Shown in pieces: positions 53,036-63,070 of a DNA stretch of 64,000 nucleotides. The position numbers were made by a program, and so were the translations under genes. Where the stretch lies: NCBI RefSeq assembly GCF_023718305.1, contig NZ_QEYO01000003.1:186001-250000 (forward strand), given 5' to 3'. Source of the DNA: Gramella sp. AN32. Its GTDB lineage: Bacteria; Bacteroidota; Bacteroidia; Flavobacteriales; Flavobacteriaceae. The stretch's first letter is position 1, and each line of letters starts with the position of its first letter. The notes under the pieces are model-generated. The model was not told where the DNA came from. It saw only the letters and a list, made by a program, of their open reading frames with translations, and ran no database searches.

Positions 53036-54961
53036 TTAGTTGTTATTTTTATTTTTCCATATGGAATTCAGCTTCCATACCTTAAGTCCTTTAATAATTA
53101 CCTCATCACCTTTTGAATGTAAACTAGCTCCGGTTTGCTCCGGCCCTGGAAAAGTCAAAACACTAAACACCTTCTCCCCGTCCTGCGTAAAAATCTCAAC
53201 GGAAGAGCGATCTACAAAAATTCTAATTTCAAGCAGGTCATTTTTTAGTTTTACCGGTGCCTTCATAAGGCCTTTAAATTTTTCAATAAATTCTTTGGAG
53301 GTCGCATTGGTGGTAGTACTTCGGTCTACGGAAAACAAATTTGTGCTACTGTCGTAGGTTAGTACCAGACTTTTGTTACCATCTTCCTGAAGGTTTATCT
53401 GCAATTCACTGTTTCCTGTAAATTTAAAAACCGCATTCATTTCATAGGTGTTCCCGTATTCTGGAATTTTTGAAAGTTGCAAATTAGCCTTTAGCGGAAT
53501 TTCTTTTAATTCGAAGGAAGTTGTCCTTAAGGTTTTTAGTTCAGGGATAGGATTTTGAACAATTCGCAAACCTTCCCCGGTTTCTATTAACTGAATTTCC
53601 CGGGGAATGGATTCAAATCCTTTTCCCCAGCTCGTAGGAACCTGGTTGGCATACCGCCAGTTGCCCATCCAGCCAAGCATAACTTTTCTCTTACTGTTAT
53701 TATCATAATCCCTCCACGTTCTTGCCGCATAAAAATCATTGCCGTAATCCAGCCATAAACCGTGCTCTAGATTGGTGTCCATGAGTTGGTCGGAAAATTG
53801 TATGTGGTCTATGGCAATATTTGCAGAGTCATTTACAGATTTATCTATAACCCTGATTTTTGCACTTTTACCAAGCCATTTGGCAACATTCCATCCTTTC
53901 CATCTGAAAATGGAATCCCCGTTGCCCGCAGATTCTTCCCGGGTCCGATTATCTATAATTAATTGAATGGAATGGTTTTGAATATCATTACTTCCACTAA
54001 CGAGAAAATTTATAGCAGGTTTGGATATCTGGAAACAGGAAGACTCCCAAGCGATCGTATCATTTTTAAAATTTTCTGAAAGTAAAAACCGATTGCCGAG
54101 GAAACCTCTTTTTGAGTTCGATGAATATTTATTAGACCGAACCTCTTCAAAGTCCTCAAAAATCTCACCCTGTAGTCCTATACCTCTTTTTAGGTAACTT
54201 TCAATATTGCTATAGGGTATAAACCGATTTCCATCAAAATCCCCAACGAAATACTGAACCCTATTTGGCCCTCTGCCTATTAATAAAACCCAATGTTTTT
54301 CATCCTTCTTTCCTTTAACTGGAACTTCAAAAAGATCGGGACACTCCCAAAAGGAATTTTGTACCCCCAAACCTTTAAATTCACTCAGGAACTTCCATTT
54401 TTTTAAATTTTCTGACGAATAGAAGTGTACGCTTTGTTCATTGGGAAGGGAGACTGCCATAATCCACTTCTTCGTTTCATCATGCCAAAAAACCTGAGGA
54501 TCCCTAAAAAACACCTTATTAATATCAAGAACAGGATTTTTTTTATAGTAATTGAAAATGACCCCATCATTACTTACTGAAATTGCCTGTGCTTCAGGCA
54601 AAGTATCGCCCGGATAATGCCTGGTGTAGAATGCTATCATACTTTCATTACCAAACCCGGAATCATTATTTTTATCTACTACTACGGAACCGGAAAAATA
54701 ACTGAAATCACCCGGACCTCCCTGCATAGGATAAGGTAATTCTTCCCAGTGAACAAGATCCCTGGACACTGCATGCCCCCACCAGAAAAGATGATAAACC
54801 CCCTTATAATGAATAAGCCCATCCGGATCCCCAATCCATCCTTTAGTCGGACTGAAATGGTATTGAGGCCTGTAAACTTCATCATATTGTGCCTGCACAA
54901 CTAATATATTACCCACCATCGCGAGACACACAAAAATCCATATGGATGTTTTTTTAACCAT
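53036..54961 (-). CDS. GH32 beta-fructosidase with large insert
   Basis: Glycoside hydrolase family 32, 641 residues from the chosen ATG. A signal peptide ends VVQAQ (about residue 25). The nucleophile motif is GWIGDPDG (41-48, Asp45), RDP at 153-155, and the acid/base in FWECPDLF (Glu206). An insert near 300-370 (RWKGWNVAKWLGKSAKI) carries a beta-rich module not seen in the other GH32. The C-terminal sandwich has IRIFVDRSSVEIFTQDGE. The longer frame adds 13 residues that overlap susD; the ATG at 54961, four bases after the susD stop, is preferred. It may cut fructan (endo or exo) or sucrose; this cannot be told. Confidence 0.9.
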   Translation of the reverse strand: MVKKTSIWIFVCLAMVGNILVVQAQYDEVYRPQYHFSPTKGWIGDPDGLIHYKGVYHLFWWGHAVSRDLVHWEELPYPMQGGPGDFSYFSGSVVVDKNNDSGFGNESMIAFYTRHYPGDTLPEAQAISVSNDGVIFNYYKKNPVLDINKVFFRDPQVFWHDETKKWIMAVSLPNEQSVHFYSSENLKKWKFLSEFKGLGVQNSFWECPDLFEVPVKGKKDEKHWVLLIGRGPNRVQYFVGDFDGNRFIPYSNIESYLKRGIGLQGEIFEDFEEVRSNKYSSNSKRGFLGNRFLLSENFKNDTIAWESSCFQISKPAINFLVSGSNDIQNHSIQLIIDNRTREESAGNGDSIFRWKGWNVAKWLGKSAKIRVIDKSVNDSANIAIDHIQFSDQLMDTNLEHGLWLDYGNDFYAARTWRDYDNNSKRKVMLGWMGNWRYANQVPTSWGKGFESIPREIQLIETGEGLRIVQNPIPELKTLRTTSFELKEIPLKANLQLSKIPEYGNTYEMNAVFKFTGNSELQINLQEDGNKSLVLTYDSSTNLFSVDRSTTTNATSKEFIEKFKGLMKAPVKLKNDLLEIRIFVDRSSVEIFTQDGEKVFSVLTFPGPEQTGASLHSKGDEVIIKGLKVWKLNSIWKNKNNN

Positions 54962-54965
54962 TTTC

Positions 54966-56657
54966 CTAATATCCGGGATTTTGAACATAACGATCTTCAC
55001 TCCAAAAAATCTGATTTTGTGGAATTGGGAGATACTCGTGTTTACCTGATATAAAAGAACCTCCTTGAAGAAAATCTCTTCTGGTCTGTTCTATATTTAA
55101 GTAAAGGTTTAATACTTCTTCAGCACTTCCCCATCGGACAAGATCGAAAAACCGCTCTCCTTCCTCAGCTAACTCTAACCTTCTTTCAAAGCGTAAAGCA
55201 TTACGTGCATTTTCCGTCGTCCAGTCAATATTAACTCCGGGCATATAGGTTTCTACATAATAATTAGCTAAGGGATTACCCTCGGCATCAACTAATTTCT
55301 CTGTACTCTGGGCAGCTCGCTGGCGCACCTCATTAATAAGGGGCAATGCTTCGTCTTGTCTTCCTAACTCTATAAGAGCTTCCGCCTTTATCAACAAAAT
55401 TTCAGCATATCTCAAAATTATTCTGGGTTTTGTATTTCCATAGAAAGGATCTACATTTTCATAATTTTCTGATTGAACATTTTCCTTCAGAGAGTTATAA
55501 AATCCATAAATTTCCGGTGTCCTGCTCCAGCTTTCTTCAAATATAAGGTCTGTCTCATATTTCCAAGGATTGCCGGGATGAGCTATGGTATGGTCCAGTC
55601 TTGGATCTACCGTACTGGTTTCAAAGTTTATATTTTCTGCATTGAAAGAATCCAACAATGGCACACCCTGCCCGTTGGTTTCAAAAGCATTGGCCAGATT
55701 TTGAGAAGGCTTTTTGAAATCACAACATCCCAATCCCTGGGGCACGGTTAGCATATCCCCAAAATTCAGGCGTCCGTTTGCTGTACCGTCATTTGTCGAA
55801 AATTGTACTGCAAACAAAGACTCTACACCATTTTCATAAGGTCCGGATAAAAAATTATTCGCAAAATCCGGTTCCAGGCTATGATTGGAAGAGAGTACCT
55901 TATCTGCTGCCGCTATAGACTTTTGAAGCAGTTCCTGGTTTACATTTACCACCTGGTGCTGGTCATTCTTTTCATAAGCCTGGTACAGCCTCGTTTTTGC
56001 TAGGTATGCATAGGCTGCAATTTGATCTGCCCGGCCAATCTGGGGCTGCACCAGAGGTAAATTAGCTGCTGCGAATTCAAAATCCTGTGCGATTTTTTCC
56101 CATAGTTCCTGACTTGTAAGCTCTACATTGGTGGTTAATTTATAATCTGCAGCAGGTACATTTTCATCAATGTATGGAATGCGATTGAACAGCCTTTTTA
56201 ATTCAAAATAAAAATGGCCTCTTATAAAACGTAATTCTGCCCGACGCTTTACCACTTCCGGGAATTCATCTTCTGTGAAATTCTTAAGAATTCTAAGTCC
56301 TTCATTAGCTCTTCTAACACCTATATATAAATGGAACCAGAGACCGTCTATTTCCCACATATCAGGTCTAACATTTGTAAAAGTTTCCATAAAATGGAAT
56401 CCCTGGCCATCTCCCGGATCACGGCCTCCTTTATAGGCATCATCAGATCTCATATCTCCATATTGCCATAAGCTAAAGGGACGGTTAATTTCATCATTTC
56501 CTAATTGCGAATATGCCGCAATCACAAACTTCTCAGCATCTTCAGGTCTATCTATCTGATTTTCACTAAGAACACCTTTTGGAGTCACATCCAATTCATC
56601 CGAACAGGATGCAATGATCAGGCACAACATCAGTAGAATTAAAATATATTTTTTCAT
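54966..56657 (-). CDS. SusD/RagB family nutrient-binding outer membrane lipoprotein
   Basis: A 563-residue surface lipoprotein (LIIASC, Cys18 of MKKYILILLMLCLIIASC) that closes the SusC pore and binds glycan. SusD features are an N-terminal TPR-like helical region with ADAEKF-type DRPEDAEKFVIAAYSQL, a PRIILRYAEILLIKAEALIE block, and the C-terminal FERRLELAEEGERFFDLVRW. The longer frame adds 22 residues upstream of the lipoprotein signal and is rejected. The 106-base gap to susC includes a weak hairpin (GTGCCGACCAGCAC), possibly for differential expression. Confidence 0.95.
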   Translation of the reverse strand: MKKYILILLMLCLIIASCSDELDVTPKGVLSENQIDRPEDAEKFVIAAYSQLGNDEINRPFSLWQYGDMRSDDAYKGGRDPGDGQGFHFMETFTNVRPDMWEIDGLWFHLYIGVRRANEGLRILKNFTEDEFPEVVKRRAELRFIRGHFYFELKRLFNRIPYIDENVPAADYKLTTNVELTSQELWEKIAQDFEFAAANLPLVQPQIGRADQIAAYAYLAKTRLYQAYEKNDQHQVVNVNQELLQKSIAAADKVLSSNHSLEPDFANNFLSGPYENGVESLFAVQFSTNDGTANGRLNFGDMLTVPQGLGCCDFKKPSQNLANAFETNGQGVPLLDSFNAENINFETSTVDPRLDHTIAHPGNPWKYETDLIFEESWSRTPEIYGFYNSLKENVQSENYENVDPFYGNTKPRIILRYAEILLIKAEALIELGRQDEALPLINEVRQRAAQSTEKLVDAEGNPLANYYVETYMPGVNIDWTTENARNALRFERRLELAEEGERFFDLVRWGSAEEVLNLYLNIEQTRRDFLQGGSFISGKHEYLPIPQNQIFWSEDRYVQNPGY

Positions 56658-56763
56658 CTGTTTATAATTTTTGTTATCTATTCTTAAAATGCAATTCGCC
56701 AAACATTTCGTGCCGACCAGCACCGACTGATATAGAAATTCTGTTATGGCTAATAAATTATAT

Positions 56764-59700
56764 TTAAAACTTTAGATTTAAACCGGCTGTGATTATTAAG
56801 GGGTTTGGATATCCGTAACCGGGATTTTCAGGATCCAAACCTGTAAAAGAATCGCTCTTGGCCAATAAGGCAAGATTATCCCCACCTATATAAATCCTGA
56901 AAGAATCCATATGTAGGTCACGCGTAACATTCTCTTCAAAGCTATATCCTACTTGGGCATTTCTGAGTTTTAAATAAGAACCATTTTCGATGAAATAAGT
57001 AGAGAACCTAGATTCAAAATTTGCATCAGTTAGAGAAATTGCCGGGATATCAGAATTCGGATTTGTTGGGGACCATGCATTTAATAATCGGCTCCCTTTG
57101 TTGGAACCTGTTTCAGAAACACTCCAAAAATCCGTAGCGAATTTAAAATCATTTACAACATCTATTCCGGCCACTCCCTGTAACAATAATGAAAGATCAA
57201 ATTGATGAATGTTTACCTGTGCATTGAGACCGTAAGTAAAATCGGGATGGGGCACACCAATCCAGGTCCTATCAAAATCATTGACCACGCCATCATCATT
57301 TAAGTCGGCGTACCTAATTCTACCCAACCCTTTTCCGGGCTGCTCTGCGTGATTGTTAACCTCTTCTTCTGTTCTAAACAATCCATCGGCTATATAACCA
57401 AAAAATGAATTTATAGGACGGCCAAGAATGTTTTGCCCCCTACCGTCACCTCCATAGGCATTCACCACCTCGGCAGGAAGTTCTGTGATCTTATTCCTAT
57501 ACTGGCTTAAATTTCCATCTAAATTAATATAGAGATCTTCGTCTATATTCAATCTTGTGCCCAGACTTATTTCAAAACCTTTATTTTCCATTGAGGCACC
57601 ATTTACCCATTGATTACCTCCTTCTCCAAGCACACCTATATAAGGTGGAAGTAAGAGTATATCCTCGGTCTTATTAATATAATATTCCGCACTACCAGAG
57701 AGGGTTTGGTTAAATAATTCAAAATCAAGCCCAAAATTGGTCATTGTACTTTCTTCCCATCGAAGGTTGGGATTCGCATTTTGCACGAGTTTATACCCGG
57801 ATGGTAGGACACCACTTCCAGCACCGTTGATATCATATGCCGTGTTGGCATAATCGGTAAGGTAAATATTATAAATCGCATTATTATCTATCTCCTGGTT
57901 ACCGGTCACCCCCCAACCGAAACGGAATTTTAAATCATTTACAAAATCCAGGTTGTCATCTATAAAACTTTCTTCGCTCAACCTCCATCCTAAAGAAAAT
58001 GCCGGGAAAAGGCCATATAGGTTATTCTGTCCAAATCGTGAGGATCCATCATACCTCAATGTTCCAGAAACTAAATACCTGTCTTTAAAGGAATAATTGA
58101 TCTTTGAGAAGTAAGACATAAGCACATTTTCAGCGCCAAAGCCAGCGTTATTCTTTTCGCCGGTACCGGCGTCCAGATACAGGTAGTCTTCATTTTCCAC
58201 CACAAAATCTTCCCTGGATGCCCAGAACGAGCTAAATTTTTCCCTATATAATTCGGTTCCTAGAAGCCCACTAAGATTGTGTTCACCATAATTTCGATTA
58301 TAGGTAAGCGTGTTAGTCCACGTTGTTTTAAGATTATGGCTCTGATTAGTTTGCAGCCTGTTTACAGGATTATTCAAATATCCCGATTCATATCTTTTTC
58401 TGAAGTTCTTAGAGAAAAAATTTCCATAATCAATACCAATGCTTGTCCTAACATTCATTCCTTCCAATAACATAGCTTCCGCATAGAAGTTTCCGAAAAT
58501 CCTAAGAAAATCATAGTCGTTCTGTTGATTATCTACCAGTAACCTTACCGGGTTCTGCCTGTCATTCATCCCCCCAACAGGGCCTCCCCAACCTTCACCA
58601 TCAACTTTATGTACAGGAATAACTGGAAGGGCCTGAAGTGCCTCATTTATTGGAGAGCCACCAATTTCATTAGTTTTGGTAATGCTTAGGTTTTCGCCAA
58701 TGGTAATTTTATCATTGAATAATTTATAATCGGAATTTATCCTCGCTGAAAGCCGGTTAAAATAAGTGGTCTTAATGATACCTTCATTATCGTAATAGCC
58801 TAAAGAAAAGTAATAATTGCCTTTCTCGTTACCATTAGATAAAAACATATCTAAATTTTGGATCACTCCCATTCTGGTTATTTCATCGAACCAATCTGTA
58901 TTTGAAGCCCTCAGCATTCCTTCATCATCAAGAAATTCAGGTACAAGTACTTTATTTAGAAAAGGCCTTCCTGTTTCAGAATCTACCCCCCAATCAAAAC
59001 GATATTGTACACTATTAGAGTTGGGATCTGTTCCATTATTAATATATGCCTGCCATAATGCTTCTCCATAACCTTCAGTATTCAGCATCTCGGTTTTTGT
59101 AGTGTAGTTGGAAATTGCGGAATAAGCATTTATATTCAAAACTGCCTTACCTTTTTCACCAGCTTTCGTGGTAACGATAATTACACCGTTTGCTGCCCTA
59201 GAACCATAAATACTGGCCGCAGAGGCATCTTTTAAAACCTGAATAGACTCAATATCCATTGGGTTCAGTTCATGCATTCCTGCCTTTGTAGGCACACCAT
59301 CTATAATATAAAGCGGATCATTATTGTTTAATGTTCCTATTCCCCTTATACGGACTGTAGTGGGAGAACTTGGCTCTCCATTTCCTGTTACCAACATACC
59401 AGGAACGCGCCCTTGTAAAGCTCTAATGGGGTTCGCTACTGTTTGTTTTTTCATTTCCTCAACATCTACTACCGAAACAGCACCAGTAATGTCCTTTTTT
59501 CTTTCTTTTTGATAACCGGTCACCACCACGGCATCCAATTGTTCAGAATCCACCGGCAGGTTGATATTAACAGTACTCCTCCCATTCACCTGAACCTCCT
59601 GAGTGGTAAAACCAAGATAGCTAAAGGTGAGAGAGGCATCAGAAGGTACATTGTTGAGGGAATAATTTCCATCAAAATCTGTAGCAGTACCTTTAGAAGT

Positions 59701-59835
59701 ATTATTTACCATTACTGAAACCCCCGATAATGGTATATTATCATCTGCTGAAACAACTGTTCCGCTTACATTTACCTGTTGGGCAAAAAGCCCAAAAGGC
59801 AGTGATAAAAGGCTTATAAATAATCTTATTCTCAT
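56764..59835 (-). CDS. SusC/RagA family TonB-dependent outer membrane transporter
   Basis: A 1023-residue importer for oligosaccharides, powered by TonB-ExbBD. A signal peptide (1-18, GLFAQ), then a carboxypeptidase-like domain (about 20-105, VNVSGTVVSADDNIPLSGVS). The plug has EQLDAVVVTGYQKERKKDIT and NPIRALQGRVPGMLV; the SusC hallmark is NDPLYIIDGVPT. A 22-strand barrel follows and ends in ITAGLNLKF. It lies between a GH32 gene (6 bases upstream) and susD, inside the fructan operon, which gives its likely substrate. Confidence 0.96.
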   Translation of the reverse strand: MRIRLFISLLSLPFGLFAQQVNVSGTVVSADDNIPLSGVSVMVNNTSKGTATDFDGNYSLNNVPSDASLTFSYLGFTTQEVQVNGRSTVNINLPVDSEQLDAVVVTGYQKERKKDITGAVSVVDVEEMKKQTVANPIRALQGRVPGMLVTGNGEPSSPTTVRIRGIGTLNNNDPLYIIDGVPTKAGMHELNPMDIESIQVLKDASAASIYGSRAANGVIIVTTKAGEKGKAVLNINAYSAISNYTTKTEMLNTEGYGEALWQAYINNGTDPNSNSVQYRFDWGVDSETGRPFLNKVLVPEFLDDEGMLRASNTDWFDEITRMGVIQNLDMFLSNGNEKGNYYFSLGYYDNEGIIKTTYFNRLSARINSDYKLFNDKITIGENLSITKTNEIGGSPINEALQALPVIPVHKVDGEGWGGPVGGMNDRQNPVRLLVDNQQNDYDFLRIFGNFYAEAMLLEGMNVRTSIGIDYGNFFSKNFRKRYESGYLNNPVNRLQTNQSHNLKTTWTNTLTYNRNYGEHNLSGLLGTELYREKFSSFWASREDFVVENEDYLYLDAGTGEKNNAGFGAENVLMSYFSKINYSFKDRYLVSGTLRYDGSSRFGQNNLYGLFPAFSLGWRLSEESFIDDNLDFVNDLKFRFGWGVTGNQEIDNNAIYNIYLTDYANTAYDINGAGSGVLPSGYKLVQNANPNLRWEESTMTNFGLDFELFNQTLSGSAEYYINKTEDILLLPPYIGVLGEGGNQWVNGASMENKGFEISLGTRLNIDEDLYINLDGNLSQYRNKITELPAEVVNAYGGDGRGQNILGRPINSFFGYIADGLFRTEEEVNNHAEQPGKGLGRIRYADLNDDGVVNDFDRTWIGVPHPDFTYGLNAQVNIHQFDLSLLLQGVAGIDVVNDFKFATDFWSVSETGSNKGSRLLNAWSPTNPNSDIPAISLTDANFESRFSTYFIENGSYLKLRNAQVGYSFEENVTRDLHMDSFRIYIGGDNLALLAKSDSFTGLDPENPGYGYPNPLIITAGLNLKF

Positions 59836-59841
59836 ATTAAT

Positions 59842-61425
59842 TTAGTTTAGTTGTAGTTCGTAAACTTTTAGTTTTTTAATACTAAAATCATTTTCTTGAC
59901 TTTGTAAACTGAGTTTTTCCATAGGTGCATGTGGAAAAAAAATCTCGGTCATTACCGTTTCACCGCTATCATAGAAGATTTCCACAGAAGTTTTATCTAT
60001 AAAAATTTCAATGGGTAATATATTTTTATCAGAGGTTCTGGGAGCTGTAGAAATTCTATTGGCGAAATTTTCGCTAAAACCTGTATTACCTGAATTTCTT
60101 CTGTCTATAAAAAAGTTGCCTGAGTTGTCATTATATCCAAAAACCAGCTGATCCCCTGTTGAATTCTTTAATTCAAATCTGTATTCCCTGTTCTCAATTT
60201 CAGGAATTTGCAATTTTATCCGGAGTTTGTCCATATTTACCCTGGATTTATCTGCAAGAAGGAACTCGCCCTCTGTGTTTTCCATATCATTTGAATACTT
60301 CAATTGGGACAGAGAATCCAATTGCTTTACAGGCTTAGAAAAAATTCGATATGTGTTATCATTTTTCTTTTTCACTTCCAATACTCTTGGAATTGTCATT
60401 GCACTTCGCCAAGTATAGGTAGGCACTTCCTGCGCATATTGCCAGTTGGACATCCATCCTATGAACACCCTTTCATCAATGTCATGAGGTGCATTGGACC
60501 AGGTAACCCCGGCATAATTATCCTTTCCAAAATCTAACCAATAGTCATGTTCAGCAGGAAGGTCTTTTAGATAGTTTTCCGGAATAAAATTTTTCCCGTC
60601 AAAATCACCGATAAAATATTGGGTTCCGGAGCCACCGTTATAAGCACCAGGATTTAAACTTTGTATAAGCACCCATTTGGTTTCATTCGTATTACTTACT
60701 TTAATCGGAAAGAAGTCAGGGCATTCCCATACACCTCCATGGCCCCCGACCCCTTTTCCAAACTCGGAGGCTAATTCCCAGTCTAACAAATTTCCGGAAG
60801 TGTAAATAAGGGTTTTGTCGTTTGCGGAGAGAACCATTAACCATTGCTGATTTTCTCCGTCCCACTGGATTTTTGGGTCACGAAAATCTCGTATTCCTGG
60901 ATTACTGATTACAGGATTTCTCGAATATTTCGTCCAGGTCATACCTTCGTCCAAACTGAATGCTATAGCCTGTGACTGATATTCTTCCTCCCCATTTCTT
61001 TCCCCAACTATATCATGATAAGTGAACATGGCAATAATTGGAATGATTCCGTTTTTACCCAAACCGGATGTATTATTTTTGTCTACAACTGCACTTCCTG
61101 AAAAAATATATCCCTTTTCATCTGGGTAAAGGGCTATAGATTTTTCTTCCCAACGAATTAAATCTTTTGAAGTAGCATGACCCCAATGCATAGGACCCCA
61201 CTTAGGTTCTTCAGGGTAGTGCTGAAAGAACAAGTGGTAAGTACCATTGAGATAAAACATCCCATTTGGATCGTTCATCCAATTTTTTTTGGGGGTAAAA
61301 TGAAAATTCGGTCTATAATTATCATTCTTTTCAGATAAATCTGATATTTTTCCATGAGAATTTTGTTGACCATAGCCATTCAGGAAAATTAAAAGTACTA
61401 GGGCTAAGAGATATGGCTTCTTCAT
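59842..61425 (-). CDS. GH32 beta-fructosidase, canonical
   Basis: A 527-residue GH32 enzyme with a signal peptide (MKKPYLLALVLLIFLNGYGQ). The motif NWMNDPNG is complete (Asp52 nucleophile), RDP at 182-184 and WECPDFF with Glu234 as acid/base. SGSAVVDKNNTSGLG and LFFQHYPEEPKWGPMHWGH are typical of exo-acting fructosidases. The C-terminal sandwich has IEIFIDKTSVEIFYDSGE. The longer frame adds 23 residues that overlap the MFS gene; the ATG at 61425 is preferred, one base after the MFS stop. Likely releases fructose in the periplasm. Confidence 0.94.
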   Translation of the reverse strand: MKKPYLLALVLLIFLNGYGQQNSHGKISDLSEKNDNYRPNFHFTPKKNWMNDPNGMFYLNGTYHLFFQHYPEEPKWGPMHWGHATSKDLIRWEEKSIALYPDEKGYIFSGSAVVDKNNTSGLGKNGIIPIIAMFTYHDIVGERNGEEEYQSQAIAFSLDEGMTWTKYSRNPVISNPGIRDFRDPKIQWDGENQQWLMVLSANDKTLIYTSGNLLDWELASEFGKGVGGHGGVWECPDFFPIKVSNTNETKWVLIQSLNPGAYNGGSGTQYFIGDFDGKNFIPENYLKDLPAEHDYWLDFGKDNYAGVTWSNAPHDIDERVFIGWMSNWQYAQEVPTYTWRSAMTIPRVLEVKKKNDNTYRIFSKPVKQLDSLSQLKYSNDMENTEGEFLLADKSRVNMDKLRIKLQIPEIENREYRFELKNSTGDQLVFGYNDNSGNFFIDRRNSGNTGFSENFANRISTAPRTSDKNILPIEIFIDKTSVEIFYDSGETVMTEIFFPHAPMEKLSLQSQENDFSIKKLKVYELQLN

Positions 61426-61426
61426 A

Positions 61427-62785
61427 TTAATTATATACATCTTGTTTCTTGTAATATTCTGAATAGTTCGTTTTTGGCAGTGAGAATTCTTCACTTAAGT
61501 CTTCGAGAGATTTACCTTTTGTTTCAGGCATTAAGGTTGCTACAAATATTAATTGCAATACCATCATAAGGGCAAAGAATCCAAAGACATATTCAGCACC
61601 AACGATAGTAAACATTAAGGGCACCAAGGAAGGTATAAGCGCAGCTAATATCCAATGGATCGAACTGCCGAATGCCTGACCTTCCCCTCGCAAATGATTA
61701 GGAAAAATTTCAGAAATAAATACCCAGATAACAGCCCCCTGTCCCACTGCGTGGGATGCAATAAAAAGGAAAAGGAAAACCGGGACAGCCAGACTTTGCC
61801 ATTCAAATAAAAATGCACAGGACACCAATGTTAATGAAATTATATATCCTACAGATCCAATATACATAAGCAACCTTCTCCCCACCCTATCAATTAGATA
61901 GATACCTAACAAAGTAAATAATAGGTTTACCAAACCAATTCCTATACTGCTGAGCAAAGAAGTATCCGCTTCCAATCCTGCCTCTTCAAAAATTCTGGGG
62001 GCATAATACAGAAATGCATTAATCCCAGACATCTGATTGAAAAACGCAATCAGGAAAGCAAGTGTTAAAGGAGTTTTGTATTTCTTTAGAAAAATATTTT
62101 CAGAAGAGTTTCCTTTTTTAGAAGTATTGATCTTTATCATTAGATTCTCGGCATTTTCCATTGGAAAAATTACCTTAAGCACTTCTTTAGCCTCTTTAAA
62201 CCTTGATCTGGAAATTAGCCATCTTGGACTTTTTGGAATCGTAAAAGCAAAAGCTGTGTACAAAATAGCCGGAAAAGCCTCAACTCCGAGCATCCATCTC
62301 CAGGCATCATCGTTAATCCCACTAATTAAATAATTAGAAAAGAATGCCATCAGGATACCAAATACGATATTAAACTGATACAATCCGACTAATTTACCGC
62401 GATCTTTTGCGGGTGCTATTTCTGAAATATAAGCTGGGGCAGCAATTGTTGAGGCGCCTACTCCTAGTCCTCCTAAGAATCTGAAAATTGCAAAAGTAAT
62501 AGGATCATTTGATAGCGCAGATCCTATTGCTGATATAGCATAGAGAAAACCAATCGCTATAAGGGTTTTCTTTCTTCCGAATATTTTGGTAGGAATTCCT
62601 CCTAATAAAGCTCCTACTACAGTTCCCCAAAGTGCCATACCCATTACCACCGCACCATGAAAAACATCTGAAGAATTCCATAACACTTGTAAGGTTTGAT
62701 CTGCACCGGAAATAACAACAGTGTCAAATCCGAATAGAAATCCTGCGAGTGCTGCTGTAATCGACCAGATCCATATTTTTTTCAT
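61427..62785 (-). CDS. MFS sugar porter, probable fructose importer
   Basis: A 452-residue inner membrane symporter of the sugar porter family with twelve helices. Signatures include RFLGGLGVGASTIAAPAYIS, EIAPAKDRGKLVGLYQ, PKSPRWLISRSRF (after helix 6), NQMSGINAFLYYAPRIFEEA and the C-terminal MPETKGKSLEDL. It is the first gene of the operon. In B. theta's levan locus a transporter brings fructose across the inner membrane; the same role is inferred here, although other monosaccharides are possible. The intergenic space 62786-63070 separates it from the regulator; no clear promoter was found in it. Confidence 0.9.
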   Translation of the reverse strand: MKKIWIWSITAALAGFLFGFDTVVISGADQTLQVLWNSSDVFHGAVVMGMALWGTVVGALLGGIPTKIFGRKKTLIAIGFLYAISAIGSALSNDPITFAIFRFLGGLGVGASTIAAPAYISEIAPAKDRGKLVGLYQFNIVFGILMAFFSNYLISGINDDAWRWMLGVEAFPAILYTAFAFTIPKSPRWLISRSRFKEAKEVLKVIFPMENAENLMIKINTSKKGNSSENIFLKKYKTPLTLAFLIAFFNQMSGINAFLYYAPRIFEEAGLEADTSLLSSIGIGLVNLLFTLLGIYLIDRVGRRLLMYIGSVGYIISLTLVSCAFLFEWQSLAVPVFLFLFIASHAVGQGAVIWVFISEIFPNHLRGEGQAFGSSIHWILAALIPSLVPLMFTIVGAEYVFGFFALMMVLQLIFVATLMPETKGKSLEDLSEEFSLPKTNYSEYYKKQDVYN

Positions 62786-63070
62786 ATATGCAAAATTTAA
62801 CTTCTGAAACTAAAGTATTTAAAAATTAAGATTGGATATATTCAAGATGTTTCAAATGATAGACAATATGTTAAGGAATATAAAAATTTCTTAAGAAGCC
62901 CAATAAGCAAAGGACATCCTAGAGATTTCTTAAAAAACGAAAACGATATAGTTGTAGAATTGTTACCTAACTTTTTCATTATGATAACTAGCCAGAACCG
63001 GCATATCCTCCTTATGAAGGATTTAAATCAAATCCTATAAATATTATTAAGTATATATCACTAGTAATCT

